DNA of 64,000 bases from Achromobacter sp. UMC46 (GCF_014170335.1 NZ_LZZS01000036.1:248001-312000); one strand, 5' to 3'; numbered from the stretch's first letter, positions 1-12,326 are shown. Notes: generated by a model not told the origin, from the letters alone. Translations and numbers: made by a program.

Positions 1-512
1 TTCAGCGCGTCCGGCACGACCGGCACCGAACCCGTCACCAGGATGGCGTCGTATTCGGTGGAGCCCCAGCCGTTGCGGGCGTCGCCGGTTTCCACCTTGA
101 CGTTGGTGACGTTGTTCATTTGCAGGTTCTGCTGCGCGAACGTCACCAGGCGGCTGTCGATTTCAACCGAGGTGACCTGTTGCGCCAGATAGCCCAGAAG
201 CGCGGCCTGGTAGCCGGAGCCGGTGCCGATTTCCAGCACGCAGTCGGACTTGGTCAGTTGCAGTTCCTGCGCCAGACGGGCTTCGACCTTGGGGGCGAGC
301 ATGGTCTGGCGGGTATTCACCGCGTTGATTTCCAGCGGCAGTTCCAGGTCGGAAAACGCCAGGGCGCGCAGGGCCGGCGGAACGAATTGTTCGCGGCGAA
401 CATCGAACAGCGCTTGCAGCACGTTGGCGTCCAGGACGTCCCACGGGCGGATCTGCTGTTCCACCATATTGAAGCGGGCTTGTTCTACGTCGGGCAGGGT
501 CGAAGCGTTCAT
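1..512 (-). CDS. pcm: Protein-L-isoaspartate O-methyltransferase (partial, 3' end outside window)
   Basis: The first 170 codons are present; the gene runs off the left edge. It opens MNASTLPDVEQARFNMVEQQ, followed by an IRPWDVLD stretch typical of bacterial PCMT proteins. The SAM-binding motif I is visible as VLEIGTGSGYQAALL, followed by VTSVEID (motif II region) and a GDARNGW segment. The family transfers a methyl group from SAM to isoaspartyl residues to start repair of aged proteins in the cytoplasm; some betaproteobacterial members are only PCMT-like, so the true substrate is less certain than the fold. The start is the first in-frame ATG. The gene is transcribed away from thiD with about 200 bp between. 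Confidence 0.85.
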   Translation of the reverse strand, partial: MNASTLPDVEQARFNMVEQQIRPWDVLDANVLQALFDVRREQFVPPALRALAFSDLELPLEINAVNTRQTMLAPKVEARLAQELQLTKSDCVLEIGTGSGYQAALLGYLAQQVTSVEIDSRLVTFAQQNLQMNNVTNVKVETGDARNGWGSTEYDAILVTGSVPVVPDAL

Positions 513-660
513 GACGGTCAGGAAAAAACAGAGGAATCAGCCGGCCATTGTACCGATTCGTAGCGTCCTGTGACGCCGGGCCCCGCCGGCAGATGTTTCA
601 GGCGGGCGTTTCAGCTGGAATACAGCCCGGCGCCGGACTCGGCGGGGGCGCCGCAACGGC

Positions 661-684
661 AGCGGCGCTCCGGGGAGCGCCGCT
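661..684 (-). terminator. Strong GC hairpin downstream of thiD
   Basis: A perfect inverted repeat with 11-bp arms (AGCGGCGCTCC / GGAGCGCCGCT) and a 2-nt centre lies about 35 nt beyond the thiD stop codon. No T-tract follows on the minus strand, so it may be a weak or Rho-assisted terminator or an mRNA-stabilising hairpin rather than a classical intrinsic terminator. Confidence 0.4.
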
Positions 685-718
685 GGAAACCTCGGGAGGG
701 GGGCCGGCTATCCGGCGG

Positions 719-1561
719 TCACCACCAGGCGTGGAAGTGGTGCACCGGGCCGTGGCCGGAACCCACCGACAGGCGTTCCGCGTGGCGGATGGCTTCGGTC
801 AGGTAGGCCTTGGCGCGGCGGGCGGCCTCGGGCACGTCGCCAGTCTGCGGCAGCAGCGCGGCCAGCGCCGCGGACAGCGTGCAGCCGGTGCCATGGGTAT
901 TGACGGTTTCGATGCGGTGGCCGGGCAGCTCGATCATCCGGTCGCCGTCGTGCAGCAGGTCGATGGTCTCGTTGCCGGGCAGATGGCCGCCCTTGACCAG
1001 CACCCAGCGTTCGCCCGAGTGCGCCAGCTTGTTGCGCAGGCGCTCGGCCACGCGGCGCATTTCCTTGACGGTCTCCACCGGCCGCTCTTCCAGCAGCACG
1101 CCGGCTTCGGGCAGGTTGGGCGTCAGCAGGGTGGCCTGGGGCAGCATGGCTTCGCGCATGGCGCCCACGGCGTCTTTCTCAAGCAGCAGGTCGCCGCTCT
1201 TGGCCACCATGACCGGGTCCAGCACCACGTGCGCCGGCGCCCACTTGGCCAGTTTTTCGGCCACGATTTCGATCACCGGGCGCTGGCCCAGCATGCCGAC
1301 CTTGACGGCGTCGATGCGCACGTCGGTGAACAGCGTGTCGATCTGCAGGCCCACGAAGGCAGGCGGCACGGGCGAAATGCCGGTGACGCCCTGGGTGTTC
1401 TGGGCAGTCAGTGCGGCGATGACGGCACAGCCATAGGCGCCCAGGGCGCTCATGGCCTTGATGTCGGCCAGCGTGCCGGCGCCGCCGGACGGGTCGACGC
1501 CGGCGATGGTCAGCGCATGGGGAATCGGACGGGCGTTGCCGTCCTGCGGGCGGGAGCTCAT
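719..1561 (-). CDS. thiD: Hydroxymethylpyrimidine/phosphomethylpyrimidine kinase
   Basis: ThiD phosphorylates HMP to HMP-P and then HMP-PP, supplying the pyrimidine half of thiamine in the cytoplasm. The 280-residue protein has the ribokinase-fold start HALTIAGVDPSGGAGTLADIKA, a central LDPVMVAKSG segment, and the C-terminal anion-hole motif NTHGTGCTLSAALAA with the conserved cysteine. Length is slightly above the usual 260-270. Its ATG overlaps the thiG stop in an ATGA junction, so the two are translationally coupled. A longer in-frame reading from 1957 exists but lies wholly inside thiG; the start at 1561 gives the family-typical N-terminus. Confidence 0.95.
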   Translation of the reverse strand: MSSRPQDGNARPIPHALTIAGVDPSGGAGTLADIKAMSALGAYGCAVIAALTAQNTQGVTGISPVPPAFVGLQIDTLFTDVRIDAVKVGMLGQRPVIEIVAEKLAKWAPAHVVLDPVMVAKSGDLLLEKDAVGAMREAMLPQATLLTPNLPEAGVLLEERPVETVKEMRRVAERLRNKLAHSGERWVLVKGGHLPGNETIDLLHDGDRMIELPGHRIETVNTHGTGCTLSAALAALLPQTGDVPEAARRAKAYLTEAIRHAERLSVGSGHGPVHHFHAWW

Positions 1562-2379
1562 TTCGCCGAACCCGGGCCGGCGGTGATCAGGCCGTCGGTG
1601 GGCGAGCTGGGCGCGCCGCTGTACAGCTTCTTGGGCATGCGGCCGGCCAGGAAGGCCTCGCGGCCGGCTTCCACGCCCTTCTTCATGGCGCTGGCCATCA
1701 GGATCGGATCGCGGGCCGCGGCGATGGCGGTGTTCATCAGGACGGCGTCGCAGCCCAGCTCCATGGCGATGGCGGCGTCGGACGCGGTGCCCACGCCGGC
1801 GTCCACCACGACCGGCACGCGGGCCTGGTCGATGATCAGGCGCAGGTTCCACGGGTTCAGGATGCCCATGCCCGAGCCGATCAGCGAGGCCAGCGGCATG
1901 ACGGCCACGGCGCCCATGTCCTCCAGCATGCGGCACTGGATGGGGTCGTCGGTGCAATAGACCATGACCTTGAAGCCCTCGTCGACCAGCGTCTTGGTGG
2001 CTTTGAGCGTTTCGGGCATGTTGGGGAACAGGGTGTGCGGGTCGCCCAGCACTTCCAGCTTGACCAGGTCATGGCCGTCCAGCAGCTCGCGCGCCAGGCG
2101 CAGGGTGCGGACCGCGTCGTCGGCGCTGTAGCAGCCGGCGGTGTTGGGCAGCAGCGTGAATTTCGACGGCGGGACGTAGTCCAGCAGATTCGGTTCACCG
2201 GCGTTCTGGCCGATGTTGGTGCGGCGGATGGCGACGGTGACGATCTCGGTGCCGCTGGCGTCCAGCGCAGCGCGGGTCTCTTCGAAGTCCTTGTACTTGC
2301 CGGTGCCGACGAGCAGGCGCGACGAGTAGGCGCGTCCGGCGATGGTGAGGGTGTCTTGTGTGGTCATGGCGGTGTTCAA
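1558..2379 (-). CDS. thiG: Thiazole synthase
   Basis: ThiG builds the thiazole phosphate moiety of thiamine from 1-deoxy-D-xylulose 5-phosphate, dehydroglycine and the ThiS thiocarboxylate. The 273-residue protein shows LTIAGRAYSSRLLVGTGKY at the N-terminus, VAIRRTNI, and the DLVKLEVLGD segment carrying the lysine that forms the Schiff base with DXP, followed by PVVVDAGVGTASDAA in the TIM barrel. Two nearby starts are possible: ATG at 2379 and ATG at 2367 (MTTQD), the latter being closer to the usual family start. thiS and thiE are not adjacent and must lie elsewhere. An AT-rich stretch around 2415-2440 is the likely promoter region. Confidence 0.94.
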   Translation of the reverse strand: MNTAMTTQDTLTIAGRAYSSRLLVGTGKYKDFEETRAALDASGTEIVTVAIRRTNIGQNAGEPNLLDYVPPSKFTLLPNTAGCYSADDAVRTLRLARELLDGHDLVKLEVLGDPHTLFPNMPETLKATKTLVDEGFKVMVYCTDDPIQCRMLEDMGAVAVMPLASLIGSGMGILNPWNLRLIIDQARVPVVVDAGVGTASDAAIAMELGCDAVLMNTAIAAARDPILMASAMKKGVEAGREAFLAGRMPKKLYSGAPSSPTDGLITAGPGSAK

Positions 2380-2522
2380 AGGGCGGGGGCGCGAGAGCGG
2401 AGCCCGCGGGAGGCTGACTGATTTTTGTTAAGCGAATGATAAAGCACGCCGCGGCGCGGCAGGCGTGTTCAGTGAAATGCCGCGTTCCACTATTTGCGGA
2501 TCGCGTCGTCGCGGCGGGCGGG

Positions 2523-3428
2523 TCAGCGCAACCGGTCCAGGTCGGCGCAGATGGCTTCGGCGGCGTCGATCAGGCGCGGGCCCGGGCGGTACAGGGCGTC
2601 GGCGTCGATGCCGTAGACATGCCCGGCGCGGGCGGCGGGCAGCCCCAGCGCCTGCCAGGCGGCCAGGTTCTTGCCCGTGTCGGCAGGCTGCGCGATGCCC
2701 GCCAGCACGGCTTCGGGGCGGGCGGCCAGCACGCTTTCCAGCGTGACCTGCGGGGCGACGACGGGCGCCTGCCCGAACACGTTGACGCCGCCGCAGACGC
2801 GCAGCGCGTCGCTGACGATGCTGCTGTCGTTCAGCGTGTAGATGGGGTCCAGGCCGGCTTGCACGAAGACGCGCACGGGGCGGCGGCCGGCGTAGCGCGC
2901 CGTCAGCGCGTCCAGGCGGGCGCGCAATCGGGCGGCGGCGGGCCGGGCCTGCGCCTCGGTGCCGAACAGCGTGCCCATGCGTTCGACGGCGTCGGGGATG
3001 GCGGCAAGCGTCAGCGGATCGCTGAAGAAGACGGGCACGCCCAGTTTGTCCATGACGCGCGCCAGCGGTTCGGCCGCAGCCGGCTGCCAGGCGATCAGCA
3101 GGTCGGGGCGCACGGCGGCCACGCGCTCGGCGTCGGGCTGCGTGCCGTCGCCGATGATGGGCAATTGCCGGGCCGCGGGGGGATAGTCGCTGCCGCGGAT
3201 GGTGGCGATGAGGCGGTCGCCCGCGCCGGCGGCGTAGACGAGTTCGGTGGCGTGCGGCGCCAGGGTGACGGCGCGGCGCGCGGGCGCGGCCAGCAGGACC
3301 GCGCGGCCTTTGTCGTCCTGCACCTGAATGCGGGAATCGCCAGCGGCGGCCGGCAGCGCAGCCAGCATCGCGCCCAGGGCCAGGAACAGCCCCGGAGCGA
3401 TGCGTGGAAAGGCGCGTGGGAAGGTCAT
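2523..3428 (-). CDS. btuF: Periplasmic vitamin B12-binding protein of an ABC importer
   Basis: This 301-residue protein has a signal peptide (charged N-terminus, hydrophobic LFLALGAMLAALPAAA) and the helical-backbone binding-protein fold of BtuF/FhuD type: RRAVTLAPHATELVYAAGAGDRL and later VRPDLLIAW. It should capture cobalamin in the periplasm and deliver it to BtuCD. The assignment to B12 rather than haem or siderophore rests on context: it follows btuB after 52 nt on the same strand, and that pair sits behind a cobalamin riboswitch. No btuC or btuD is present in the window, so the membrane part of the importer is encoded elsewhere or shared. Confidence 0.82.
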   Translation of the reverse strand: MTFPRAFPRIAPGLFLALGAMLAALPAAAGDSRIQVQDDKGRAVLLAAPARRAVTLAPHATELVYAAGAGDRLIATIRGSDYPPAARQLPIIGDGTQPDAERVAAVRPDLLIAWQPAAAEPLARVMDKLGVPVFFSDPLTLAAIPDAVERMGTLFGTEAQARPAAARLRARLDALTARYAGRRPVRVFVQAGLDPIYTLNDSSIVSDALRVCGGVNVFGQAPVVAPQVTLESVLAARPEAVLAGIAQPADTGKNLAAWQALGLPAARAGHVYGIDADALYRPGPRLIDAAEAICADLDRLR

Positions 3429-3480
3429 GCAGGGGCCGATATCGTCAGCGGAGTACGCCGACTATATCGGATGTCCGCGA

Positions 3481-5526
3481 TCAATAGCGCAGCGTGAGCG
3501 ACGCGTAGAAATTGCGGCCGGGCGCCGGGTACAGGTTGTAGTTGGCGACGGGGCCCAGCATCTGGAACGACGCGTCGCCGCCGCGGATGCCGTAGGTGGC
3601 GTACTGGCGGTCGAAGATGTTGTTCACGCCGATGGCGCCTTCGATGTTGCGCGTGAACTTGTAGGCCAGCTTCGTGTTGAACAGCACATAGGCGTCCAGC
3701 TCGGTGTCGAACTGGTTGGCCTGGTCGTTGTCCATGCGGGACTTGCCCACGTACTGCGCCGACACGTTCCACAGGAAGGCGTCCGTGGGGCGCCAGGTCA
3801 CGCCGGCGTTGGCCAGCCACTTCGGGGCCAGCGGCACGGTCTTGCCGGCCAGGTCCACGCCGGCGTACGTGCCGGAGCGGAATTGCGCTTCCATCCAGGT
3901 CAGGTTCGCATCCAGCGTGACGCTGCTGGAAAGGGCGGTGCGGCCTTCCAGTTCGATGCCTTGGCGGCGGGTCGGGTCCAGGTTGGTGTTGGCGCCGGTG
4001 CCCGGGCCCCACATGCCGTCGGCCAGCGGGTTGTACTGGATTTCGTTGGTCAGGTCATAGCGGAAGTACGACAGGCGGGCGCTGCTGGCGGCGCCTTGCC
4101 ACGTCACGCCGATTTCTTTGTCGGTGGACGTTTGCGGGGCCAGCGGCTGTTGCACCGACAGCAGTTCGTCGGCGTTGGGCAGACGGAAGCTGCGGCCGAC
4201 CTTGCCGTACAGGCCGAAACCGGCGGACAGGTCCTGGCGCACGCCCAGTTGCCAGGCGGTCAGGTGGTTGCCGCGGTCGGAGGCGGTGCCCGAACCGCTC
4301 AGCACGTCCAGGTCGTCCGACGCGTACTGGCGGCGCACGCCGGCCGTCACGTAGGTGCTGTCGGTGGCGCGGATCTGGCCCTCGGCGAACAGGCCGTACT
4401 GGTGTTGGCGCGATTGCCACTTCGACGGTTCGAAGTCGTAGTACGCGTTCTGGTCCGCGGTGGTCTTGGATTCCTGGGCGTCGGCGCCGAAGACGATGCT
4501 GTGGCCGCCTTCGATCGGCAGGCGGTAGCGCACGCTGGCGATGTTCTCTTCCAGCTTCTGGTCGCGCAGGGTGTCGCCGAAACCGTCGTACGACAGGCCG
4601 TTCAGCTTCTTCTCGCGGGTCGACAGGTCGGCGTACAGCGTACCGGCACCGATCGCCTGTTCGACCTGAAGGCCGAAGGTCGTCGTCGTGGTCTTGACGT
4701 AGTCGACGTCGTTCTTCGCGCCGCGCGGATCGTTCTCGAACTGGTTTTCGCCAGTCGTCGGGTTGATCAGGCGCGGGCCGGGCAGTTCCAGCTTTTGCGT
4801 GGTGGTGCGGCCGTACAGGCGGATCGAGCCATTGTCGTGGCGCAGCGTGATGCCGGCGCCGCCGCCTTCGCGGCGTTCGCCGCTGTGGTCGCGGTAGCCG
4901 TCGGTGTGCAGCGACTGCATGTAGGCGTCGATGCCGACTTTCTCGTTGTTCATCGCGACGGCGGCGTCGTACTGGCGCAGGCCGTAGCTGCCGAAGGTGG
5001 CGGTGGCGCGGGCGGTCACCGGTTCCTTGGAAAAGTCCGACTTGGTGATGATGTTGATCACGCCGCCGGTCGTGCCGCCGCCGTATTGCACCGAGCCGCT
5101 GCCGCGCACGATTTCCACGCGTTCAACCTGGTCCAGCGGCACCACGCCCAGGCCCGGGGCCGACAGGTCGTTGGTGTTCTGCTTCACGCCGTCGATCATG
5201 ATCAGCGTGTTGCTGGCGCCGGTGATGCCGAAGCCGCGCAGGTCGACGATGGCGTTGTCGCTGGAGCTGCTGGTGTTGATCAGGTGGATGCCGGCCTGCG
5301 TCGACAGCAGGTCCTGCATGGTGCGGGCGGTGCTGGCGGCGATGTCTTCGGCGGTGATGACCGAAATGGACACCGGCAGCGTGCGGCCGTCCGTCGGCAC
5401 GCGCTGGGCGGTGACGGTGATCGGGTCGAGTTCGGGGGGGGCGGAGGCCGTTTGCTGGGCGGCGGCGATGGCCGGGGCGGAACAGAGCAGGGCACCGGCG
5501 TAACGCCGGATGGAGCGGGCTTTCAT
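3481..5526 (-). CDS. btuB: TonB-dependent outer-membrane receptor for cobalamin
   Basis: A 681-residue TonB-dependent receptor. A signal peptide (MKARSIRRYAGALLCSAPAIAAAQQ) is followed by a TonB-box-like DPITVTAQR, a plug domain with MQDLLSTQAGIHL, DLRGFGITGASNTLIMIDGV, VERVEIVRGSGSVQYGGGTTGG and VINIITK, then a long beta-barrel ending in a terminal aromatic (SLTLRY). The start at 5526 is chosen over one 13 codons upstream because it begins the signal peptide and has a GAGG ribosome-binding site eight bases upstream. The upstream cobalamin riboswitch and the btuF-like gene downstream make vitamin B12 the likely ligand. Confidence 0.88.
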   Translation of the reverse strand: MKARSIRRYAGALLCSAPAIAAAQQTASAPPELDPITVTAQRVPTDGRTLPVSISVITAEDIAASTARTMQDLLSTQAGIHLINTSSSSDNAIVDLRGFGITGASNTLIMIDGVKQNTNDLSAPGLGVVPLDQVERVEIVRGSGSVQYGGGTTGGVINIITKSDFSKEPVTARATATFGSYGLRQYDAAVAMNNEKVGIDAYMQSLHTDGYRDHSGERREGGGAGITLRHDNGSIRLYGRTTTQKLELPGPRLINPTTGENQFENDPRGAKNDVDYVKTTTTTFGLQVEQAIGAGTLYADLSTREKKLNGLSYDGFGDTLRDQKLEENIASVRYRLPIEGGHSIVFGADAQESKTTADQNAYYDFEPSKWQSRQHQYGLFAEGQIRATDSTYVTAGVRRQYASDDLDVLSGSGTASDRGNHLTAWQLGVRQDLSAGFGLYGKVGRSFRLPNADELLSVQQPLAPQTSTDKEIGVTWQGAASSARLSYFRYDLTNEIQYNPLADGMWGPGTGANTNLDPTRRQGIELEGRTALSSSVTLDANLTWMEAQFRSGTYAGVDLAGKTVPLAPKWLANAGVTWRPTDAFLWNVSAQYVGKSRMDNDQANQFDTELDAYVLFNTKLAYKFTRNIEGAIGVNNIFDRQYATYGIRGGDASFQMLGPVANYNLYPAPGRNFYASLTLRY

Positions 5527-5639
5527 CTTCGTAACCTCGATGCGGCCCGCGACCCCGCAGGCCATTCACGATGGGGAGGCTGCCCACGCGCAGCGGGCCG
5601 GTCGGGCCGGGCGGCGATGCATGGACTTCCTGACGAACG

Positions 5640-5800
5640 AACTGGCCGGTATCGGGCTGCCATGGGCGCCAAAAAAAGGCGCGCATGGGGACCGTTGCGG
5701 GGGCAGCACAGGCTGGACGGCGGGGGCTTGCCCGGCCGCTTCATGGGCGGCGGGGCAGCCCGGGCGGGCGTCTTCCTGTTTCCCGTTTACCTTTCGCGCG
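5640..5800 (-). promoter_or_regulatory. Cobalamin (AdoCbl) riboswitch upstream of btuB
   Basis: Read on the minus strand, three conserved blocks appear in the right order. First comes TAAACGGGAAACAGG (about 5775-5789), matching the 5' GGGAA..GG element. Next is GCTGCCCCCGCAACGG (5692-5707), almost identical to the conserved CUGCCCCCGCAAC loop. Last is the B12 box AGCCCGATACCGGCC (5644-5658). The B12 box ends about 118 nt upstream of the btuB ATG. By known riboswitch behaviour, cobalamin binding should repress btuB and btuF. Outer boundaries are approximate. Confidence 0.88.
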
Positions 5801-5919
5801 CGGCGGGCAAGTGTTGCGTTCTTGCCAGCCTATTGCGCCGAAAGCACCGGTTCGGGGCCGAAACTGTATCACCGCAGGGCGCGGGAGAGCCCGTTTTGTT
5901 ACGATCAGGGCTTGTTTTT

Positions 5920-5960
5920 TTCAGTGGTTTTTGCTTTTTAGCCACAGCTTCGCCACTGAA
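5920..5960 (+). promoter_or_regulatory. Inverted repeat in the metH leader
   Basis: Arms TTCAGTGG (5920-5927) and CCACTGAA (5953-5960) enclose a 25-nt T-rich loop just upstream of the metH start. This could be a leader hairpin or a regulator site. It does not match SAH, SAM or cobalamin riboswitch consensus blocks that I know. Confidence 0.35.
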
Positions 5961-5984
5961 GCCAACCCATTGCTGGATCTGCCC

Positions 5985-9758
<3,774 letters not shown>

Positions 9759-9775
9759 GGCGCACGCGCGCAACG

Positions 9776-9804
9776 AAAAAACCGGCCATGCGGCCGGTTT
9801 TTTT
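9776..9804. terminator. Bidirectional intrinsic terminator between metH and the amidase gene
   Basis: CCGGCC-atgc-GGCCGG is flanked by an A-run on the left and a T-run on the right, so it can end both the rightward metH and the leftward amidase transcripts. The TAA stop of the amidase gene (9803-9805) touches the T-run. Confidence 0.9.
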
Positions 9805-11308
9805 ATGCCCTGGCCATGGCCGGGGGCGGCGCGATGCGCCCCAGGACACGCTCGATCATCATGCCGATCGCCAGCACCTTGCGGTCATCGCCCGGCAGGC
9901 CGTCGATCTCCACGCCCACCGGCAAGCCTTCCGCAGACAAGCCGGCCGGCACGCTCAGGCCGGGCAGGCCGGCGTTGCTGCCGGGGTCGACGTTGCGGGC
10001 CAGGCGGCTGAAACTCTCAAAGCTGCTGGCCTCGGGCGTGGCGGCCATTGGCAGGATCGGCAGCGTCGGGAACAGCAGGCCGTCCAGCGCGTGCTCATGG
10101 AAAGCGCGCCGGTACACGTCGATCAGCGCATCCCGTTGCTCGGCGATGACGCGGTCGTACAGCGGTTTGAGCGGCTGCACCTGGCCGTCCGGCAAGGGCA
10201 GCACGCCCGGCACGATCAGGCCGTCGAAAATGGCTTTGACGTCGGGGCTTGATATCTGCGCCACCACCTCGTCGAAGCTCACGCCCGTGCCGTAGCGTTG
10301 CAGGTAGGCGGTCAGGTCGGGCTTTTGCTCGTACAGGCACAGCGGCATGCCGACCGCGGCGTTGGCGGCCGCCAGCTCGGGCATGTCGACGTCCACCAAT
10401 TGCACGCCGGCCGCGCACAGCGTGGCCAGGGCGGCGTCCATGACCTGGCGCACGGACGGGTCCAGGCCGGCCCAGAAATCGCCGGCCAGCCCCAGGCGCA
10501 CGTTGGCGGGCGGCAGGTCCGGCAACGGCTCGGCGTCGTCCGCCAGCACGGCGTCAAGCAGCGCGATGTCTGCCATGCTGTTGGCGATGGGCCCGGGCGT
10601 GTCCCGGGTGTGCGAGATGGGCGTGATGCCCGCGCCGTCGTACCGGCCGACCGACGGGCGGAAGCCCGCGGCGCCGTTGACGGCGGCCGGCAGGCGCACG
10701 GATGCGCCGGTGTCGGTGCCCATGGCGGCGGGCGTCAGGCGCGCGCCCACGGCCGCGCCGCTGCCCGACGACGAGCCGCCGGCGATGCGGCTGCGGTCGT
10801 AGGCGTTGCGCGTGCCCTCGCCATGCGCGCCGGGGAAGGCGGTGTTGTAGCCCGAGACGCCGAAGGCCAGCTCATGCATGTGGGTCTTGCCCACGATGAC
10901 GGCGCCGGCGGCGCGCAGGCGCTGCACGACGGGCGCGTCCTGCGCGGGGCGGAAGTGCTTCAAGGCCGGCGTGCCGGCCGTGTTGGGCAGGCCGGCCACA
11001 TGGATGTTGTCCTTGATGGCCAGGGGCACGCCGCCCAGCGGCGCGGCGGCAGCGCCGCCTGCGCTGCGCGCGGCGTCATAGGCGCGGGCCTGTGCGAGCG
11101 CGCCGTCGCGGTCGACGGTGATGAAGGCGTTGAGCGCGCCGTGGGCGTCGATGCGGTCCAGGCAGGCTTCGGTCAGCGCCACGCTGGTGATGCGGCCCTC
11201 GCGGATCAGGGCGGCGGCCTCGGTGACGGTCAGGGCCGTCAGCGCGTCGCCGCTGGGCGACGGCGCTTGGGGGCTGGCGGACAATGGCTGCTTGGACGTA
11301 TCGGACAT
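9803..11308 (-). CDS. Amidase signature family hydrolase
   Basis: A 501-residue amidase with the Ser-cisSer-Lys triad: lysine 99 in AIKDNIH, the GGSSSGSG stretch around 177-184, and the nucleophile serine 203 in GTDTGASVR (alanine replaces the second glycine of the usual GGS). No signal peptide is seen, so it is cytoplasmic. The family hydrolyses carboxamides or aryl amides, and close relatives are often labelled indoleacetamide hydrolase; the substrate cannot be read from the sequence. It is transcribed divergently from the GntR gene, and the shared intergenic space carries four operator-like repeats, so it is probably co-regulated with the sugar-acid operon. Its 3' end meets metH at a shared terminator. 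Confidence 0.88.
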   Translation of the reverse strand: MSDTSKQPLSASPQAPSPSGDALTALTVTEAAALIREGRITSVALTEACLDRIDAHGALNAFITVDRDGALAQARAYDAARSAGGAAAAPLGGVPLAIKDNIHVAGLPNTAGTPALKHFRPAQDAPVVQRLRAAGAVIVGKTHMHELAFGVSGYNTAFPGAHGEGTRNAYDRSRIAGGSSSGSGAAVGARLTPAAMGTDTGASVRLPAAVNGAAGFRPSVGRYDGAGITPISHTRDTPGPIANSMADIALLDAVLADDAEPLPDLPPANVRLGLAGDFWAGLDPSVRQVMDAALATLCAAGVQLVDVDMPELAAANAAVGMPLCLYEQKPDLTAYLQRYGTGVSFDEVVAQISSPDVKAIFDGLIVPGVLPLPDGQVQPLKPLYDRVIAEQRDALIDVYRRAFHEHALDGLLFPTLPILPMAATPEASSFESFSRLARNVDPGSNAGLPGLSVPAGLSAEGLPVGVEIDGLPGDDRKVLAIGMMIERVLGRIAPPPAMARA

Positions 11309-11417
11309 GGCGCTTCCTTACCTGCACGAAGGGGTTCTGTTGGACCGCCATCTATACAGGGTTCCGGCCGCCGCTGTCGACCCCCGCCGCCGTCCTTGCC
11401 GCCACCTTGCGCACCAA

Positions 11418-11489
11418 TGGTTTACCACTTTGATAGTGGTAAACCATGATGGTGGAAATTGGTGAACCACTTATGATTTGGTCTAACCA
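11418..11489. promoter_or_regulatory. Array of four GntR-type operator sites
   Basis: Four TGGT-N2/3-ACCA palindromes follow one another: TGGTTTACCA (11418-11427), TGGTAAACCA (11437-11446), TGGTGAACCA (11460-11469) and TGGTCTAACCA (11479-11489). The first two together form a perfect dyad with 12-bp arms and a 5-bp centre. Centres are roughly 19-23 bp apart, about two helical turns. FadR-type GntR proteins bind TGGT-N3-ACCA-like sites, so the adjacent regulator is the obvious ligand. Confidence 0.75.
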
Positions 11490-11501
11490 CTTCTGAACTC
11501 C

Positions 11502-12230
11502 ATGACACTGCAACTGATCCCCAAACCCGAAGAGCCGGCCAGCAAGCCGGTGGCGGACCGCGCCTATGTGCGGCTGGCCGCGCAGATCCAGGCCCTGGTG
11601 GCGCAAGGCGAATTCGCCGTCGGCAAGCGTTTGCCGGCCGAACGCGCGCTGGCCGAACGCTTCGACGTCAGCCGCACCGCGCTGCGCGAAGCCATCATCG
11701 CGCTGGAGCTGCAGGGGGTGGTGGAAGTCCGCGGCGGGTCGGGCATCTATGTCTGTGAGCCCAAGCCCGGCATCGCCCGCTTGCCGGCGGCGCAGGAAGC
11801 CGGGGCGGGGCCGTTCGAGCTGCTGCGGGCGCGGTGCCTGATCGAATCCGAAATCGCGGCACTGGCGGCCACGACCCGCAACGACGCCGACCTGGACCGC
11901 ATCTTCGAAGCGTTGACGACGATGCGCGAGCAGATGATGGACAAGGCCGCCAATGAAGAGGCCGATCGCCGCTTTCATCTGTACATCGCGCAGTCCACGG
12001 GCAACAGCGTGCTGTTGGCCACCGTGACGTCGATGTGGGACCAGGCCCAGGGGCCGATCTGGGAAAAGATCGAACAGCATTTCCATACGCAGGATCTGCG
12101 CCAGGCGTCGCAGGAAGACCATCAGCGCATTTTCAGCGCGCTGGTGGCCGGCGACGCGCAAGCGGCGCGGCAGGCGATGCGCGCCCACCTTGAGCGCGTG
12201 ATCGGTGAATTCGCGCAGGGGTGGCGTTGA
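11502..12230 (+). CDS. GntR-family regulator, FadR/FCD subfamily
   Basis: This 242-residue protein has an N-terminal winged helix (about residues 25-95) with GEFAVGKRLPAERALAERF, DVSRTALREAIIALELQG and VVEVRGGSGIYV. A C-terminal all-helical FCD ligand-binding domain follows, with the FELLRARCLIESEIAALAA start and the metal-site histidines in DRRFHLYIA and EDHQRIFSAL...AMRAHL. FCD proteins typically sense sugar acids or other carboxylates and repress the adjacent catabolic operon until ligand is bound. It is the first gene of the sugar-acid cluster and begins 12 bp from the operator array, so it is probably autoregulated and controls the divergent amidase too. Confidence 0.93.
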   Translation: MTLQLIPKPEEPASKPVADRAYVRLAAQIQALVAQGEFAVGKRLPAERALAERFDVSRTALREAIIALELQGVVEVRGGSGIYVCEPKPGIARLPAAQEAGAGPFELLRARCLIESEIAALAATTRNDADLDRIFEALTTMREQMMDKAANEEADRRFHLYIAQSTGNSVLLATVTSMWDQAQGPIWEKIEQHFHTQDLRQASQEDHQRIFSALVAGDAQAARQAMRAHLERVIGEFAQGWR

Positions 12231-12326
12231 CCCCGTAGCGCAAGGCGGACCGGCAGGCGGCCCCCGGCAGAGCGCGGAAGATAACCGCGCCCCGGACCCG
12301 GGCCTTTCAAGTTCAGGAGACAGGCA

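Noticed and set aside
719..1957. Longer thiD form starting at 1957
   Set aside because: The extra N-terminal 132 codons are an out-of-frame reading of thiG with Arg/Pro/Gly-rich composition; the real start is the ATGA overlap at 1561.
2380..2522. TPP riboswitch in front of thiG-thiD
   Set aside because: No CUGAGA or ACCUGA-like conserved blocks appear in the leader on the minus strand.
5861..5984. SAH or SAM riboswitch upstream of metH
   Set aside because: I searched for the conserved SAH and SAM blocks and saw none; only a simple inverted repeat is present.
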